From positions 1 through 39,146 of the forward strand of contig JAADDX010000088.1 in the NCBI GenBank assembly GCA_013153685.1: a stretch of DNA of 39,146 nucleotides, given 5' to 3'. A model generated the notes under the pieces. The model was not told where the DNA came from, made no database searches, and worked only from the letters and a program-made list of their open reading frames with translations. Source of the DNA: Campylobacterota bacterium (GTDB taxonomy: Bacteria; Campylobacterota; Campylobacteria; Campylobacterales; JAADDX01). Position numbers and translations under genes: made by a program. Positions within the stretch are counted from its first letter, which is position 1. Each line of letters begins with the position of its first letter. Shown here piece after piece: positions 17,739 to 26,052 of the stretch.

Positions 17739-18839
17739 TTAAGAGTAGTGAATATCCGCATCTGTTGTATCAACTACTACGTCATCTTCACATGCCACAT
17801 CGCTGCTATCATCCAATACGTAATGATTAATGCTTGCTGGCAATTCAAATACAAATTGTGCCGTGCTTGATGAAGAGCTACTGCTTGATGAACTATCACT
17901 TGATGAACTATCACTTGATGAACTATCACTTGATGTATTGTCTGTTGATACTGTATCACTATCATCTAATTTCAAGTCATGATCCATATCTTGATCCATA
18001 TCTTGATCCATATCTTGATCCATATCCATATCTTGATCCATATTTTGATCCATATCCGGTGCAACTACTTTGTCTTTAATCTCACGTGCATGCTCAAGCA
18101 CAGCATCCACATCATCCGCACCATGAACATTTTTAACTAATTCTTGCATATCTTTAAGAGCATCAGCATCCACTTTTACACTTGGGATTTCTTTTGCGAT
18201 CTCTTTTGAAACTTGCACTTTTGCTCCAAAAGTAGTGGCAGCTTCAACAGCACTTTTTGCATAATCTTCACTATATCCCGCTTTTAGATATTGCTCTATC
18301 GCTTCTTGAGGATGTGCTGCGATATCATTTGCTACATTTACCACATCTTTGATTACTTCACCGATTGTTTTTTGACCACTTGTTATTTGTTCTACCCAAT
18401 AATGAACTCCATCTGGATCATCTTGTGCAGTTTTATTAAACAATGTTTGATACACGCTCTCAACAATCGCTTGCACCGCTTGAGTATATGCATCAGTCGC
18501 ATTATCTGTATCAGTGTCTGTGTTTGTATCTGTATCAGTGTTTACATCAGTGTCTGTGTTTGTATCAGTATCTGTGTTTGTATCTGTATTTACTTGCGAA
18601 TCAGCATCTGCACTTGTGTTTGTATCCACATCAATATCAGCATACGCTGGATATAAATCTTTCAAATCAGGGTTTGTCTTTACTGCATCTACAGCCGCTA
18701 CAAACATTGATTGAGCTAATTGCTCATCAGTGTAATTATTTTCTTGAGCTGTTTGTGCCCAATAATCAATCTCTGCCTCACTTGGTGCTCTTTGAAACAT
18801 CGCTAAATATAGCTCCGTAATATAATCTTGTGAAATCAT
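17739..18839 (-). CDS. DUF4214 protein with acidic and serine-rich repeats
   Basis: The 366-residue protein starts at MISQDYITELYLAMFQRAPS, preceded by AGGAGAGAAC; the longer ORF start lies upstream of the promoter. It holds two DUF4214-type units (about 1-55 and 135-190, each with LYxxxFxRxP- or VYQTLFNK-like helices ending in YW). Between them is an Asp/Thr-rich repeat (NTDTD units), and after them come an Asp/Met/Gln repeat and a Ser/Asp tract. DUF4214 is common in surface or secreted proteins, often exported by type I systems. There is no N-terminal signal peptide; the acidic C-terminus might serve export. Function is unknown. Confidence 0.8.
   Translation of the reverse strand: MISQDYITELYLAMFQRAPSEAEIDYWAQTAQENNYTDEQLAQSMFVAAVDAVKTNPDLKDLYPAYADIDVDTNTSADADSQVNTDTNTDTDTNTDTDVNTDTDTNTDTDTDNATDAYTQAVQAIVESVYQTLFNKTAQDDPDGVHYWVEQITSGQKTIGEVIKDVVNVANDIAAHPQEAIEQYLKAGYSEDYAKSAVEAATTFGAKVQVSKEIAKEIPSVKVDADALKDMQELVKNVHGADDVDAVLEHAREIKDKVVAPDMDQNMDQDMDMDQDMDQDMDQDMDHDLKLDDSDTVSTDNTSSDSSSSDSSSSDSSSSSSSSSSTAQFVFELPASINHYVLDDSSDVACEDDVVVDTTDADIHYS
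17875..17940. repeat. 15-bp tandem repeat coding the Ser/Asp tract
   Basis: Near-identical copies of a 15-base unit (ctatcacttgatgaa) run head to tail within the DUF4214 gene, coding repeated SSSD-type residues. The period is a multiple of three, so copy-number change keeps the frame. Confidence 0.85.
17980..18057. repeat. 12-bp tandem repeat coding the Asp/Met/Gln tract
   Basis: The unit gatccatatctt recurs with small variants, coding DMDQ repeats on the minus strand. It is a second in-frame expandable array in the same gene. Confidence 0.85.
18504..18594. repeat. Six-base-phased repeat coding the Asp/Thr tract
   Basis: Mixed copies of gtatct/gtgtct/gtatca units code alternating Asp and Thr/Asn between the two DUF4214 units. 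The copies are diverged at third positions, so this array is older or under less slippage than the other two. Confidence 0.75.
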
Positions 18840-18881
18840 GTTCTCTCCTTTTGTTTTTTCTTTCGTTGATTTCGTGGTGGA

Positions 18882-18887
18882 ATTATA
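18882..18887 (-). promoter_or_regulatory. -10 box for the DUF4214 gene
   Basis: The minus strand reads CTTATAATTC, with TATAAT 43 bases before the chosen ATG. It lies inside the extended ORF of the track, which supports the later start. Confidence 0.5.
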
Positions 18888-18949
18888 AGAAGTGAATATT
18901 AATATTTTGTTAATGATGAGATTTTTGGAAAAAATTTTAGTTTTTGTGG

Positions 18950-18955
18950 TATAAT
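18950..18955 (+). promoter_or_regulatory. -10 box for rpsB-tsf
   Basis: TATAAT preceded by a T-rich stretch (TTTTTGTGG). Transcription would begin just before the folded leader at 18969. Confidence 0.55.
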
Positions 18956-18968
18956 TCATCTCCAAAAA

Positions 18969-19018
18969 CTCATCTACCAATCCTTTGAATAGGTTGCCGC
19001 AAGGTTAATGGGTAGAGA
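18969..19018 (+). promoter_or_regulatory. Candidate autoregulatory rpsB leader fold
   Basis: CT-TCTACC (ending 18978) pairs with GGTAGA-AG (19011-19018), enclosing a CCT/AGG hairpin (18982-18993) and a CC-gcaa-GG tetraloop hairpin (18997-19004). In E. coli the rpsB-tsf leader is bound by S2 for feedback control. This leader has the size, place and branched shape for the same job, but I cannot confirm that it belongs to the known S2-leader family. Confidence 0.5.
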
Positions 19019-19059
19019 GGCAAAACCTAAACAAACAATTAAAACACAAGGAGAACGAC

Positions 19060-19863
19060 ATGTCATGCAACGTAACAATGAAAGATTTACTTGAGAGTGG
19101 GGTTCATTTCGGACACCAAAAAAGAAGATGGAATCCAAAAATGAAAAAATTTATTTTTGGTGTGAGAAAAAACATCTATATTATAGATTTACAAAAAACT
19201 CTAAGATATTTCAAATATACTTATAATATTGTAAGAGATTTTGCAGCAGAAGGTAAAACTATCCTTTTTGTAGGAACAAAAAAACAAGCAATCAATGTAA
19301 TCAAAGAAGAAGCTCAAAGATGTGGGATGCCATACGTAAACCACAGATGGCTTGGTGGAATGATGACAAACTTTCAAACTGTAAAAAAATCTATTAGAAA
19401 ATTGGAAATTATTGAAAAAATGGAAGAAACTGGACAAATCAACCTTTTAACTAAAAAAGAGAGATTAATCCTAAGCAGAACCAAAGCAAAACTTGAGAAA
19501 TATATCGGTGGTATTAGAGACCTTAAAACTACTCCAGATGTATTATTCGTAATTGATGCGGTAAAAGAGAGAATTGCTGTAAATGAAGCTAGAAGATTGG
19601 GTATTCCAGTAGTAGCACCACTTGATACAAACTGTGATCCAGATGTGATTGATTATCCAATTCCAGGAAATGATGATGCAATTAGAAGTATTCACTTATT
19701 TGCAAAAACTATGGCAGATGCAATTATCGAAGGAAAAGAACTTGCAGCTCAAGACGCTGAAGGTGAGGCGGATATGCCAATTAGTGATGAAGAAGTAAAT
19801 GAAGTGATCAACGAAACAAAAGAAGAAGCACAAAAAGAAGAAGCACAACAAGAAGAAGAATAA
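19060..19863 (+). CDS. rpsB: 30S ribosomal protein S2
   Basis: A 267-residue S2, required for binding of S1 and for translation initiation. It shows the family marks [15 protein letters not shown] near the N-terminus, FVGTKKQA around 70, [11 protein letters not shown] around 90 and [19 protein letters not shown] near 195. The last 30 residues are a run rich in Glu and Gln, longer than in E. coli. A GGAG site precedes the ATG. tsf follows after 19 bases, the usual pairing. Confidence 0.98.
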   Translation: MSCNVTMKDLLESGVHFGHQKRRWNPKMKKFIFGVRKNIYIIDLQKTLRYFKYTYNIVRDFAAEGKTILFVGTKKQAINVIKEEAQRCGMPYVNHRWLGGMMTNFQTVKKSIRKLEIIEKMEETGQINLLTKKERLILSRTKAKLEKYIGGIRDLKTTPDVLFVIDAVKERIAVNEARRLGIPVVAPLDTNCDPDVIDYPIPGNDDAIRSIHLFAKTMADAIIEGKELAAQDAEGEADMPISDEEVNEVINETKEEAQKEEAQQEEE

Positions 19864-19882
19864 TTCAAAGAAGGAGCAAAAA

Positions 19883-20803
19883 ATGGCGGAAATTACGGCT
19901 AAAATGGTGAAAGATTTAAGAGCAAAAACCGGTGCTGGAATGATGGATTGTAAAAAAGCATTGGTTGAAGCTAATGGTGATGAAGAAAAAGCTGTTGAGG
20001 TATTAAGAAAAAAAGGTCTTGCAAACGCGGATAAAAAAGGTGACAGAAATGCAGCAGAAGGTGTAGTGCATATTCAACTTAGTGATGATTATAGAACCGC
20101 TACAATTTCAGAAATCAACTGTGAGACTGATTTCGTAGCAAAAAATGCAGATTTCCAAACTTTTGTTACAGAAACTACACAACATATCCAAAAAATCGGT
20201 GTAGCTGATGTGGATGCACTACTAAATAGCGAGTTCAAAGGTGCTAAATTTGAAGAAGAATTAAAAACAGTAATTGCTAAAATCGGTGAAAATATCGTTA
20301 TTAGAAGATTTGCTACTATCAAAACAGATGAAAACGGTATCTTAAATGGATATGTTCATATGGGTGGAAAAGTTGGTGTAGTAGTAGGTGCTGCTTGTGA
20401 TAATCCACAAACGGCTCAAGCTGTAAAAGATGTCTTAAGAGATATCGCAATGCACGCAGCCGCTATGGCTCCTAGATACCTAGACCCACAAAGCATTCCG
20501 GCAGAAGATATTGAAAAAGAAGTGGAAATTGCAAAAGCACAACTCCTAAAAGAAGGTAAACCAGAAAACATTATCGAAAAAATTATCCCTGGAAAAATTA
20601 AAAAATTCGAAGCGGATAATTGTCTAACAAAACAAGCATTCGTAAAAGATGATAAAAAAACTGTAGAAGAAGTGTTAAATGAAGCTGCAAAAGCTGCTGG
20701 TGGTAAAGCAACACTTGTAGAATATATCAGATATGAAATGGGTGAAGGACTTACTAAAAACGGATGCACACTTGCTGCAGAAGTTGAAGCTGCTTTAAAA
20801 TAA
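19883..20803 (+). CDS. tsf: Translation elongation factor Ts
   Basis: EF-Ts exchanges GDP for GTP on EF-Tu. The 306 residues include the N-terminal UBA-like domain with TGAGMMDCKKAL, and the core motif TDFVAKN near 82-88 that contacts EF-Tu. An AAGGAG site lies before the ATG. The stop codon is the first three bases of a perfect hairpin that also holds the start of the following ATPase gene, so the end of tsf translation may control the next gene. Confidence 0.98.
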   Translation: MAEITAKMVKDLRAKTGAGMMDCKKALVEANGDEEKAVEVLRKKGLANADKKGDRNAAEGVVHIQLSDDYRTATISEINCETDFVAKNADFQTFVTETTQHIQKIGVADVDALLNSEFKGAKFEEELKTVIAKIGENIVIRRFATIKTDENGILNGYVHMGGKVGVVVGAACDNPQTAQAVKDVLRDIAMHAAAMAPRYLDPQSIPAEDIEKEVEIAKAQLLKEGKPENIIEKIIPGKIKKFEADNCLTKQAFVKDDKKTVEEVLNEAAKAAGGKATLVEYIRYEMGEGLTKNGCTLAAEVEAALK

Positions 20804-20824
20804 TCAAGGATTTTTCCTTGATTA
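20801..20824 (+). promoter_or_regulatory. Hairpin enclosing tsf stop, RBS and TTG start of next gene
   Basis: TAATCAAGGA (20801-20810) and TCCTTGATTA (20815-20824) pair perfectly around TTTT. The stem contains the tsf stop TAA, the AAGGA ribosome-binding site and the TTG start (20818). No U tract follows, so it is a poor terminator. A ribosome finishing tsf would melt it and expose the start, which fits translational coupling. Confidence 0.7.
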
Positions 20825-21459
20825 AGGCTCATAATCTCTCTTATCAATTCGACTATCCGTTATTTCACAATATTTCCATCGAAGTCAATCCAAAAGAGAA
20901 AGTTGCAATTGTTGGAGTAAGTGGTAGCGGCAAATCTACATTACTTCATATTCTATCGACGTTCTTACCACCAAAGAGTGGAAAGGTTTATCTGTTTGAT
21001 CAAGATATATACACACTCAAACCTCAACAACTTATTAAAATTAGAAGACATCAAATCGGGATTATTTTTCAGTTTCATTATCTCTTTAAGGGATTTTTGG
21101 CTTATGATAACTTGATGGTAGCAAGCTTATTGGCAAATACGAATATAGATCAAAAACTCCTAAAAAGACTAAATATCTCGCACATACTACACAAAAACGT
21201 AGCCACATTAAGTGGTGGTGAACAACAAAGAGTCAGTATTGCACGCGTGCTAAGCAAACAACCCAAAATTATTTTTGCTGATGAGGCTACTGGAAATCTA
21301 GATAGCGGTATGGCAGATGAGGTGATGGAGGTGCTAAGTGAATATTGCGATATGAATAATGCTAGTTTGGTGATGGTCACCCATGATGATAGAGTAGCAC
21401 ATAAATGTGATAAAATATATAGGCTTCAAGACCATGAATTACGCAGCATTACTAACTGA
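20818..21459 (+). CDS. ABC transporter ATPase, LolD/MacB type
   Basis: A 213-residue ATP-binding subunit. Walker A is GVSGSGKST (about 33-41), the signature is LSGGEQQR, Walker B is IIFADEATGNLD and the switch histidine is in THDD. The EATGNLD sequence and length place it with the LolD/MacB/FtsE group, which drive lipoprotein release or related periplasmic work. No permease partner is adjacent. The start is TTG buried in the hairpin described above; it gives MIKAHNLSYQF, the normal beginning of the family. Its end overlaps fliR by 26 bases. Confidence 0.85.
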   Translation: MIKAHNLSYQFDYPLFHNISIEVNPKEKVAIVGVSGSGKSTLLHILSTFLPPKSGKVYLFDQDIYTLKPQQLIKIRRHQIGIIFQFHYLFKGFLAYDNLMVASLLANTNIDQKLLKRLNISHILHKNVATLSGGEQQRVSIARVLSKQPKIIFADEATGNLDSGMADEVMEVLSEYCDMNNASLVMVTHDDRVAHKCDKIYRLQDHELRSITN

Positions 21460-22198
21460 CCAAAATGTAGTTACGTTTTTTTTGTTATTTATCCGATGGA
21501 GTGCTTTGTTGGCTTTTTTGCCAGTGTTTAATTACACTACAATACCCATGAACATCAAAGTAGCTTTTGCGATGTGGTTTACGTTTATCACATTTCCACT
21601 CGTGCCTTTAGTACAATTTCCTATTACTACAGATCGCGTGATATTGGCTGTATTAAATGAAGTTACCTTTGGGTTTTTTACCGGAATTGCTTTGCAGATG
21701 GTATTTATGATATTGCAATTTGCCGGACAGTTAGTAGCCTTTGTGATGGGTCTTACGATGGCTAACATTGTTGATCCTTCTACCGGTATGCAAACACCTG
21801 TGACTTCTCAAATATTCAATATTATCGCACTTACGGTATTTTTGGCTGCGGATGGACATCATTTGATGTTGTTATTAGTAGCCAAATCTCTTCATTCGAT
21901 GCCCTTTGGGGAATTTTTTGATATGCAACACATGGGTGATTATCTATTTGCGGAGATGAAAAAATTCTTTACGTTAGGATTATCTTTAGCATTTCCAATA
22001 TTGTCCATTTCCTTGCTTAGTGATATTATTTTTGGAATGATTATGAAAAGCATGCCTCAATTCAACTTACTAGTAATCGGATTTCCTATCAAAATAGGAT
22101 TAAGTATAGCGGTGTTGATTACTATACTTAGCAGTATGATGTTTATGTTCAAAAAAGAAATATTGCATACCATACAAGTCTTAAGCTCTTTTATCTAA
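21434..22198 (+). CDS. fliR: Flagellar export protein FliR
   Basis: About 254 residues with six hydrophobic segments, matching FliR, a member of the FliPQR core gate of the flagellar type III export apparatus in the inner membrane. Recognisable pieces are RWSALLAFLPVF near the N-terminus, GFFTGIALQMVF and the conserved GLTMANIVDPSTGMQTPV region. I chose the ATG at 21434 (MNYAALL) rather than the longer ORF start inside the ATPase gene. The gene overlaps the ATPase gene upstream and the convergent tsaC-like gene by eight bases. Confidence 0.93.
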   Translation: MNYAALLTDQNVVTFFLLFIRWSALLAFLPVFNYTTIPMNIKVAFAMWFTFITFPLVPLVQFPITTDRVILAVLNEVTFGFFTGIALQMVFMILQFAGQLVAFVMGLTMANIVDPSTGMQTPVTSQIFNIIALTVFLAADGHHLMLLLVAKSLHSMPFGEFFDMQHMGDYLFAEMKKFFTLGLSLAFPILSISLLSDIIFGMIMKSMPQFNLLVIGFPIKIGLSIAVLITILSSMMFMFKKEILHTIQVLSSFI

Positions 22199-22625
22199 TC
22201 CTCTTAATAGACGAATTGGATAATTTAAATATCTGAGATGGCGTATCTTCAAAATATCCTCTTTTATCATACACCCACACATCCGCATTATCAATTGCAA
22301 ATTGTTTATCGAATTTGTGTGCACTTTTGTTTGCACTGCTTGAATACATCCATTTGAATTTGTCTAGAAATTCTTTGTGGATTGGATGAGTGATGAGTCT
22401 GTATGCTTGATTGTTAATGATATACGTATTTGTATCTGGAGTTAATCTCACCCTTCTTTTGTGTTTATTAGGCACACGTGCAAATAAGGAAATATGATTG
22501 ACTACCTTGACGAATTTTTTGTGAGGCGGTCTTTGTTTGATACGATTGAGTTTATCTAGATTTTGAGACAAAAAGCCAACTGTGGTATTTGTCTGCACCA
22601 AATACACCAAATCAGCTCTCAACAT
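22191..22625 (-). CDS. Short Sua5/YciO/YrdC/YwlC-family protein (TsaC-like)
   Basis: At 144 residues this is shorter than E. coli TsaC (about 190). It shows the family start VYLVQTNTTVGFLSQN followed by LNRIKQRPPHKKFVKV, matching the ATP/threonine-binding KxR-P region of proteins that make threonylcarbamoyl-AMP for tRNA t6A. The C-terminal half is basic and divergent. Short versions of this kind are common in Campylobacterota. It could be the only TsaC, or a paralogue with lost activity. The ATG overlaps the end of lhgO by 14 bases. Confidence 0.72.
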   Translation of the reverse strand: MLRADLVYLVQTNTTVGFLSQNLDKLNRIKQRPPHKKFVKVVNHISLFARVPNKHKRRVRLTPDTNTYIINNQAYRLITHPIHKEFLDKFKWMYSSSANKSAHKFDKQFAIDNADVWVYDKRGYFEDTPSQIFKLSNSSIKRIR

Positions 22626-23805
22626 ACTCCTCCACTATATACTTTGCAAAAGGCATACTACTAGTAAACGCCGGACTAACCGCATTTAATACATGCACCG
22701 TATCCTCATCCGCCTCCACTACAAAATCTTGCAACAATTCTAAAGTGCGTGTATTAAGTAGCTGTGCCCTAATACCTGGTTTGCTACGTTGAGTAAATCC
22801 ACTTTTGTCGATATGCTTAAGCATCTTTGCTGCTAAATTAATAAAATACGGCTTATAATATTTCTTCATTTCCTCATAAGCCAAATCTCTAAATCCAAAT
22901 GAATTTGTAACAAATAATTTGAGTTCGTATTTTACAATTTCCATAAACTCATCGAATCTAAAATTCGATAATCCTTGATAATTTTCACGCCAAAACGCCG
23001 GAATAGCTGTTGGTCCTATTTTGATCGTATCATCAACACTCACAGTATAATGCACTCCCAAAAATGGATTTTTAAGGTTTGGGACTGGATAGACGTTGGT
23101 CGTAACTGGTCTATCATCTTTGGTGTACTTAAGATAAATCCCCTTAAAAGGGATAATAGTATAGTCTTGTGCATAACCAAAATCCTTGGCTATTTTATCA
23201 GCATAAAGTCCAGCAGCATTAATAATCTTATGTGCCCTTAATCTATTTTTCTTGCTAGTGAGGATTTCATTGTGATGTAAATTGGCATTATACCCCTCAT
23301 CAAATCGAAATTCCACACCTTTAGCACTCAAATCTTTTTTGAGAAACTGTAAAATTTCCAATGGATTAATCGTAGCGGTATTTGGCGAAAATAAAGCTTT
23401 TTTGTAAGTTTTGATATTGGGATACATCTCCTCAAGCTCATCTTGACTAATCAACCTTACATCCACCTTATTGGTAATTCCCCTTTTATACAACTCCTCC
23501 AATCCTGCAAGATCTTGCTCTCCTTGGGCTATTACTACTTTTTTGCATTTATTAATAGAGAGATTATTTGCTTGAGCAAATTCATGCCACCACAAACAAC
23601 CATCTCTTGTGAATTTGGCTTTGAGTGAATCGGCATTGTAATAAAACCCTGCATGTAATACACCACTATTGCGTCCGCTGCTATGATAACCTACATCACT
23701 TTCCTTTTCTAAAACAACAACTCTTTTATGCGGATACTTCTCTATCAAAACTTTCGCAATACTTAGTCCTATAATGCCCGCACCAATGATAATATAATCA
23801 TACAT
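22612..23805 (-). CDS. lhgO: L-2-hydroxyglutarate oxidase LhgO family, FAD-dependent
   Basis: A 397-residue DAO-family flavoprotein. The FAD-binding IIGAGIIGLSIAKVLIE lies at 6-22, followed by VVVLEKE and HSSGRNSGVLHAGFYY, the latter highly typical of LhgO/YgaF. LhgO oxidises L-2-hydroxyglutarate to 2-oxoglutarate and passes electrons to the quinone pool at the membrane. C-terminal HVLNAVSPAFTSSMPFA fits as well. The gene lies three bases after argD, and both concern 2-oxoglutarate, though this link is an inference. Confidence 0.85.
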   Translation of the reverse strand: MYDYIIIGAGIIGLSIAKVLIEKYPHKRVVVLEKESDVGYHSSGRNSGVLHAGFYYNADSLKAKFTRDGCLWWHEFAQANNLSINKCKKVVIAQGEQDLAGLEELYKRGITNKVDVRLISQDELEEMYPNIKTYKKALFSPNTATINPLEILQFLKKDLSAKGVEFRFDEGYNANLHHNEILTSKKNRLRAHKIINAAGLYADKIAKDFGYAQDYTIIPFKGIYLKYTKDDRPVTTNVYPVPNLKNPFLGVHYTVSVDDTIKIGPTAIPAFWRENYQGLSNFRFDEFMEIVKYELKLFVTNSFGFRDLAYEEMKKYYKPYFINLAAKMLKHIDKSGFTQRSKPGIRAQLLNTRTLELLQDFVVEADEDTVHVLNAVSPAFTSSMPFAKYIVEEYVES

Positions 23806-23808
23806 TCA

Positions 23809-24981
23809 TCACTCCACTTCCTGTAATGCCGCTTTGAGAGATGCAAAACCTTTATCAATTTCCTCTTTGGTAATAGTAAGTGGCGGCAAAAATCTAATAG
23901 AACTTCTACCGGCTTTTAGCACCAATACATGATGTTTATGAGATAATTTGTAAATTGCTTCTTGTGTTTGGTCATCCTTACATCTAAGTGCTCTCATCAT
24001 CCCAATACCGGCAACTTCCGTAAATAAATGTCTAAACTCTTCAAACACCTCTACAAGCTTTTGATGGAAATATTCAAAGACACTATCCATTTGTGTTTGT
24101 TTATATTGACTTAAGATATCACACACCTCACATCCAGCAGCACTTGAGAGATAATTTCCACCAAAGGTTGAACCATGATCACCAGCTTTTAATACATCTA
24201 GTGTAGTCAATATAGCACCTATTGGCACACCGCCTCCAAGTCCTTTTGCTAATGTGATGATATCTGGTTGGATATTGTATAGATTACTAGCTAGAAATTC
24301 ACCGGTACGATATACCCCAGTTTGCACTTCATCAACAATTAATAATATATCATGTTGTTTGAGATATCTATGCAAAGCTTGCACTTCTCCTTTATCAAAA
24401 GGATATACACCCCCCTCTCCTTGGATAAGCTCAATCATAACTGCAACTGTCTTATCATCTATTTTGTTATAAATATCAGCAATATCATCAGCATACACAA
24501 ATCCATCTGGATAAGGAGAGAAATAACTCGCATGCATTTTTTCCTGACCGGTAGCTTTTACGGTAGTAATGGTTCGCCCATGAAACGAATTTTGCAAAGT
24601 GATAACTTTGTATCTCTTAATCTCGCCATTTACTTCTCCATATTTTCTAGCAATTTTAATAGCACCTTCATTCGCTTCAGCTCCACTATTGGCAAAAAAG
24701 CATTTCCCTTCAATACCGCTTAATTGAGCGATTTTATAAGCTAATTGTGCTTGTGGCTGAATGTAGTAAAGATTGGAGATATGAATAATACTACTTGCTT
24801 GTTTGCAAATCACATTGGCTAATCTTTCGTTGGCATGCCCTACGCTAACTACCCCTATTCCACTGGTAAAATCTATATATTCTTGCTCTTGTTCATCAAA
24901 CAAAGTAGCATTTTTTCCTCTTGTAAAATTGATATAATTTCTATTGTATGTAGGCAAAACATATTGTTTATCCAAATGCAT
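23809..24981 (-). CDS. argD: Acetylornithine/succinyldiaminopimelate aminotransferase
   Basis: A 390-residue class III PLP-dependent aminotransferase. Seen in order: TSGIGVVSVGHAN, NSGAEANEGAIKIAR, SFHGRTITT, VDEVQTGVYRTG and the PLP lysine in TLAKGLGGGVPIGA. The products fit N-acetylornithine aminotransferase of arginine synthesis, and such enzymes often double in lysine synthesis. The ATG follows AAGGATTTAGA. A GATAAAAT sequence upstream (about 25000-25012 minus) may be its promoter, separating it from the tol genes. Confidence 0.93.
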   Translation of the reverse strand: MHLDKQYVLPTYNRNYINFTRGKNATLFDEQEQEYIDFTSGIGVVSVGHANERLANVICKQASSIIHISNLYYIQPQAQLAYKIAQLSGIEGKCFFANSGAEANEGAIKIARKYGEVNGEIKRYKVITLQNSFHGRTITTVKATGQEKMHASYFSPYPDGFVYADDIADIYNKIDDKTVAVMIELIQGEGGVYPFDKGEVQALHRYLKQHDILLIVDEVQTGVYRTGEFLASNLYNIQPDIITLAKGLGGGVPIGAILTTLDVLKAGDHGSTFGGNYLSSAAGCEVCDILSQYKQTQMDSVFEYFHQKLVEVFEEFRHLFTEVAGIGMMRALRCKDDQTQEAIYKLSHKHHVLVLKAGRSSIRFLPPLTITKEEIDKGFASLKAALQEVE

Positions 24982-25030
24982 TCTAAATCCTTCTTTTTAG
25001 ATGTATTTTATCAAATTTTAACAAAATTTA

Positions 25031-25675
25031 CTATTTATCGTCCGCTTTTGTAGTGAAATTGATAGTAGAAGTGAGGTTATTGAGCTTAGATACATCTATC
25101 CTAGAGAGATTCTCTAAAAAAAGATGCAATTTATCTTGCGGCAAGTTAGTCGCAATCACGCTATAGCTTAGCTGGTGATTATGTACAACAATTTGTATTT
25201 TGATAAAATCACCATCATCCGTCTCCACACTATTCCACACTCTAGTTAATTCACTTTGCATATAGTCAATATCTTTTGTTTCACCAGAAGTGCTGGATAC
25301 TTTGAGTGTAGTTTTGAGTTTGGAGAGTATTTTTTTGACTTCATCTAGATTGTTATGACCGATTTGTTTGGTCATATTTTTACGTTTTTTATGTTTGATT
25401 TTGGTAGTTTTTATTTGGTCACTCACAGTGGAAAATATATCATCAAACTTAATATCTTCTCCACCTTGTGAAAATTCATCAGCTGTTTTTGCGATTTTCT
25501 TTTGTTGGGTTTTCTTGATGGTAATATTTTTACTAACAGTTGGAGATATTATTGCTTGGTGAATATATACTACTTGGGGTTTGGTGTGTTTTTGATTAGT
25601 AATAAGATAAACAAAAAAAAATACTATAGCCGCATAAATCACACTACTTAACAAAAAAGAGAGCAATAACCTCAT
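25031..25675 (-). CDS. TolA/TonB-like energy-transducing protein
   Basis: A 214-residue protein with one N-terminal membrane segment (about 5-25), a basic, low-complexity periplasmic middle (30-110) and a compact C-terminal domain from about 120. This is the layout of TolA/TonB, which carry energy from the TolQR/ExbBD motor to the outer membrane. The context, directly after tolQ and tolR with an ATGA overlap, supports TolA. The C-terminal domain is too divergent to separate TolA from TonB by eye. Confidence 0.75.
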   Translation of the reverse strand: MRLLLSFLLSSVIYAAIVFFFVYLITNQKHTKPQVVYIHQAIISPTVSKNITIKKTQQKKIAKTADEFSQGGEDIKFDDIFSTVSDQIKTTKIKHKKRKNMTKQIGHNNLDEVKKILSKLKTTLKVSSTSGETKDIDYMQSELTRVWNSVETDDGDFIKIQIVVHNHQLSYSVIATNLPQDKLHLFLENLSRIDVSKLNNLTSTINFTTKADDK

Positions 25676-26052
25676 TTTGTCAGTAATCCTATCTGCGTAA
25701 ATCCTAATTTTACCACTCCGGCATACACTCGCATAAAAATCTTATAAGGGATACTTTTATCACAAGCGATATACACAAGCGAATTTTTGTCATAATTTCC
25801 ATATTCCAAATTAAAATTTTCCAAGAAATGTTGGAGGGTGTATTGTTTTTTGTTGATAATTACTTTTGCATCTTTTGTAATAGTAATATTGATGGCTGCT
25901 TTTTGGATAGCTTTTGTAGTTTTGCTACCATTTGGCAGATTCACGTTTTTTTCTTGATATGTAGTAGCAGTAACACTCACCATCAAAATAGCAAGCAACA
26001 CAAGCATAATATCCACAAATGGGGTAATATTGAGATCCGGTTTTTTAATCAT
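25672..26052 (-). CDS. tolR: TolR/ExbD-type biopolymer transport protein
   Basis: A 126-residue protein with NITPFVDIMLVLLAILMVS: the aspartate in this single membrane segment is the proton-carrying residue of the TolQR/ExbBD motors. A periplasmic domain of about 90 residues follows. It overlaps tolQ by eight bases and tolA by four. TolR is preferred over ExbD because of the position beside a TolA-like gene. Confidence 0.88.
   Translation of the reverse strand: MIKKPDLNITPFVDIMLVLLAILMVSVTATTYQEKNVNLPNGSKTTKAIQKAAINITITKDAKVIINKKQYTLQHFLENFNLEYGNYDKNSLVYIACDKSIPYKIFMRVYAGVVKLGFTQIGLLTK

Noticed and set aside
17875-18057. CRISPR-like repeats
   Set aside because: The units are contiguous, without spacers, and in frame with the protein.
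17834-18820. Several plus-strand ORFs opposite the DUF4214 gene
   Set aside because: They arise because in-frame tandem repeats lack stop codons in all frames; the translations are low-complexity.
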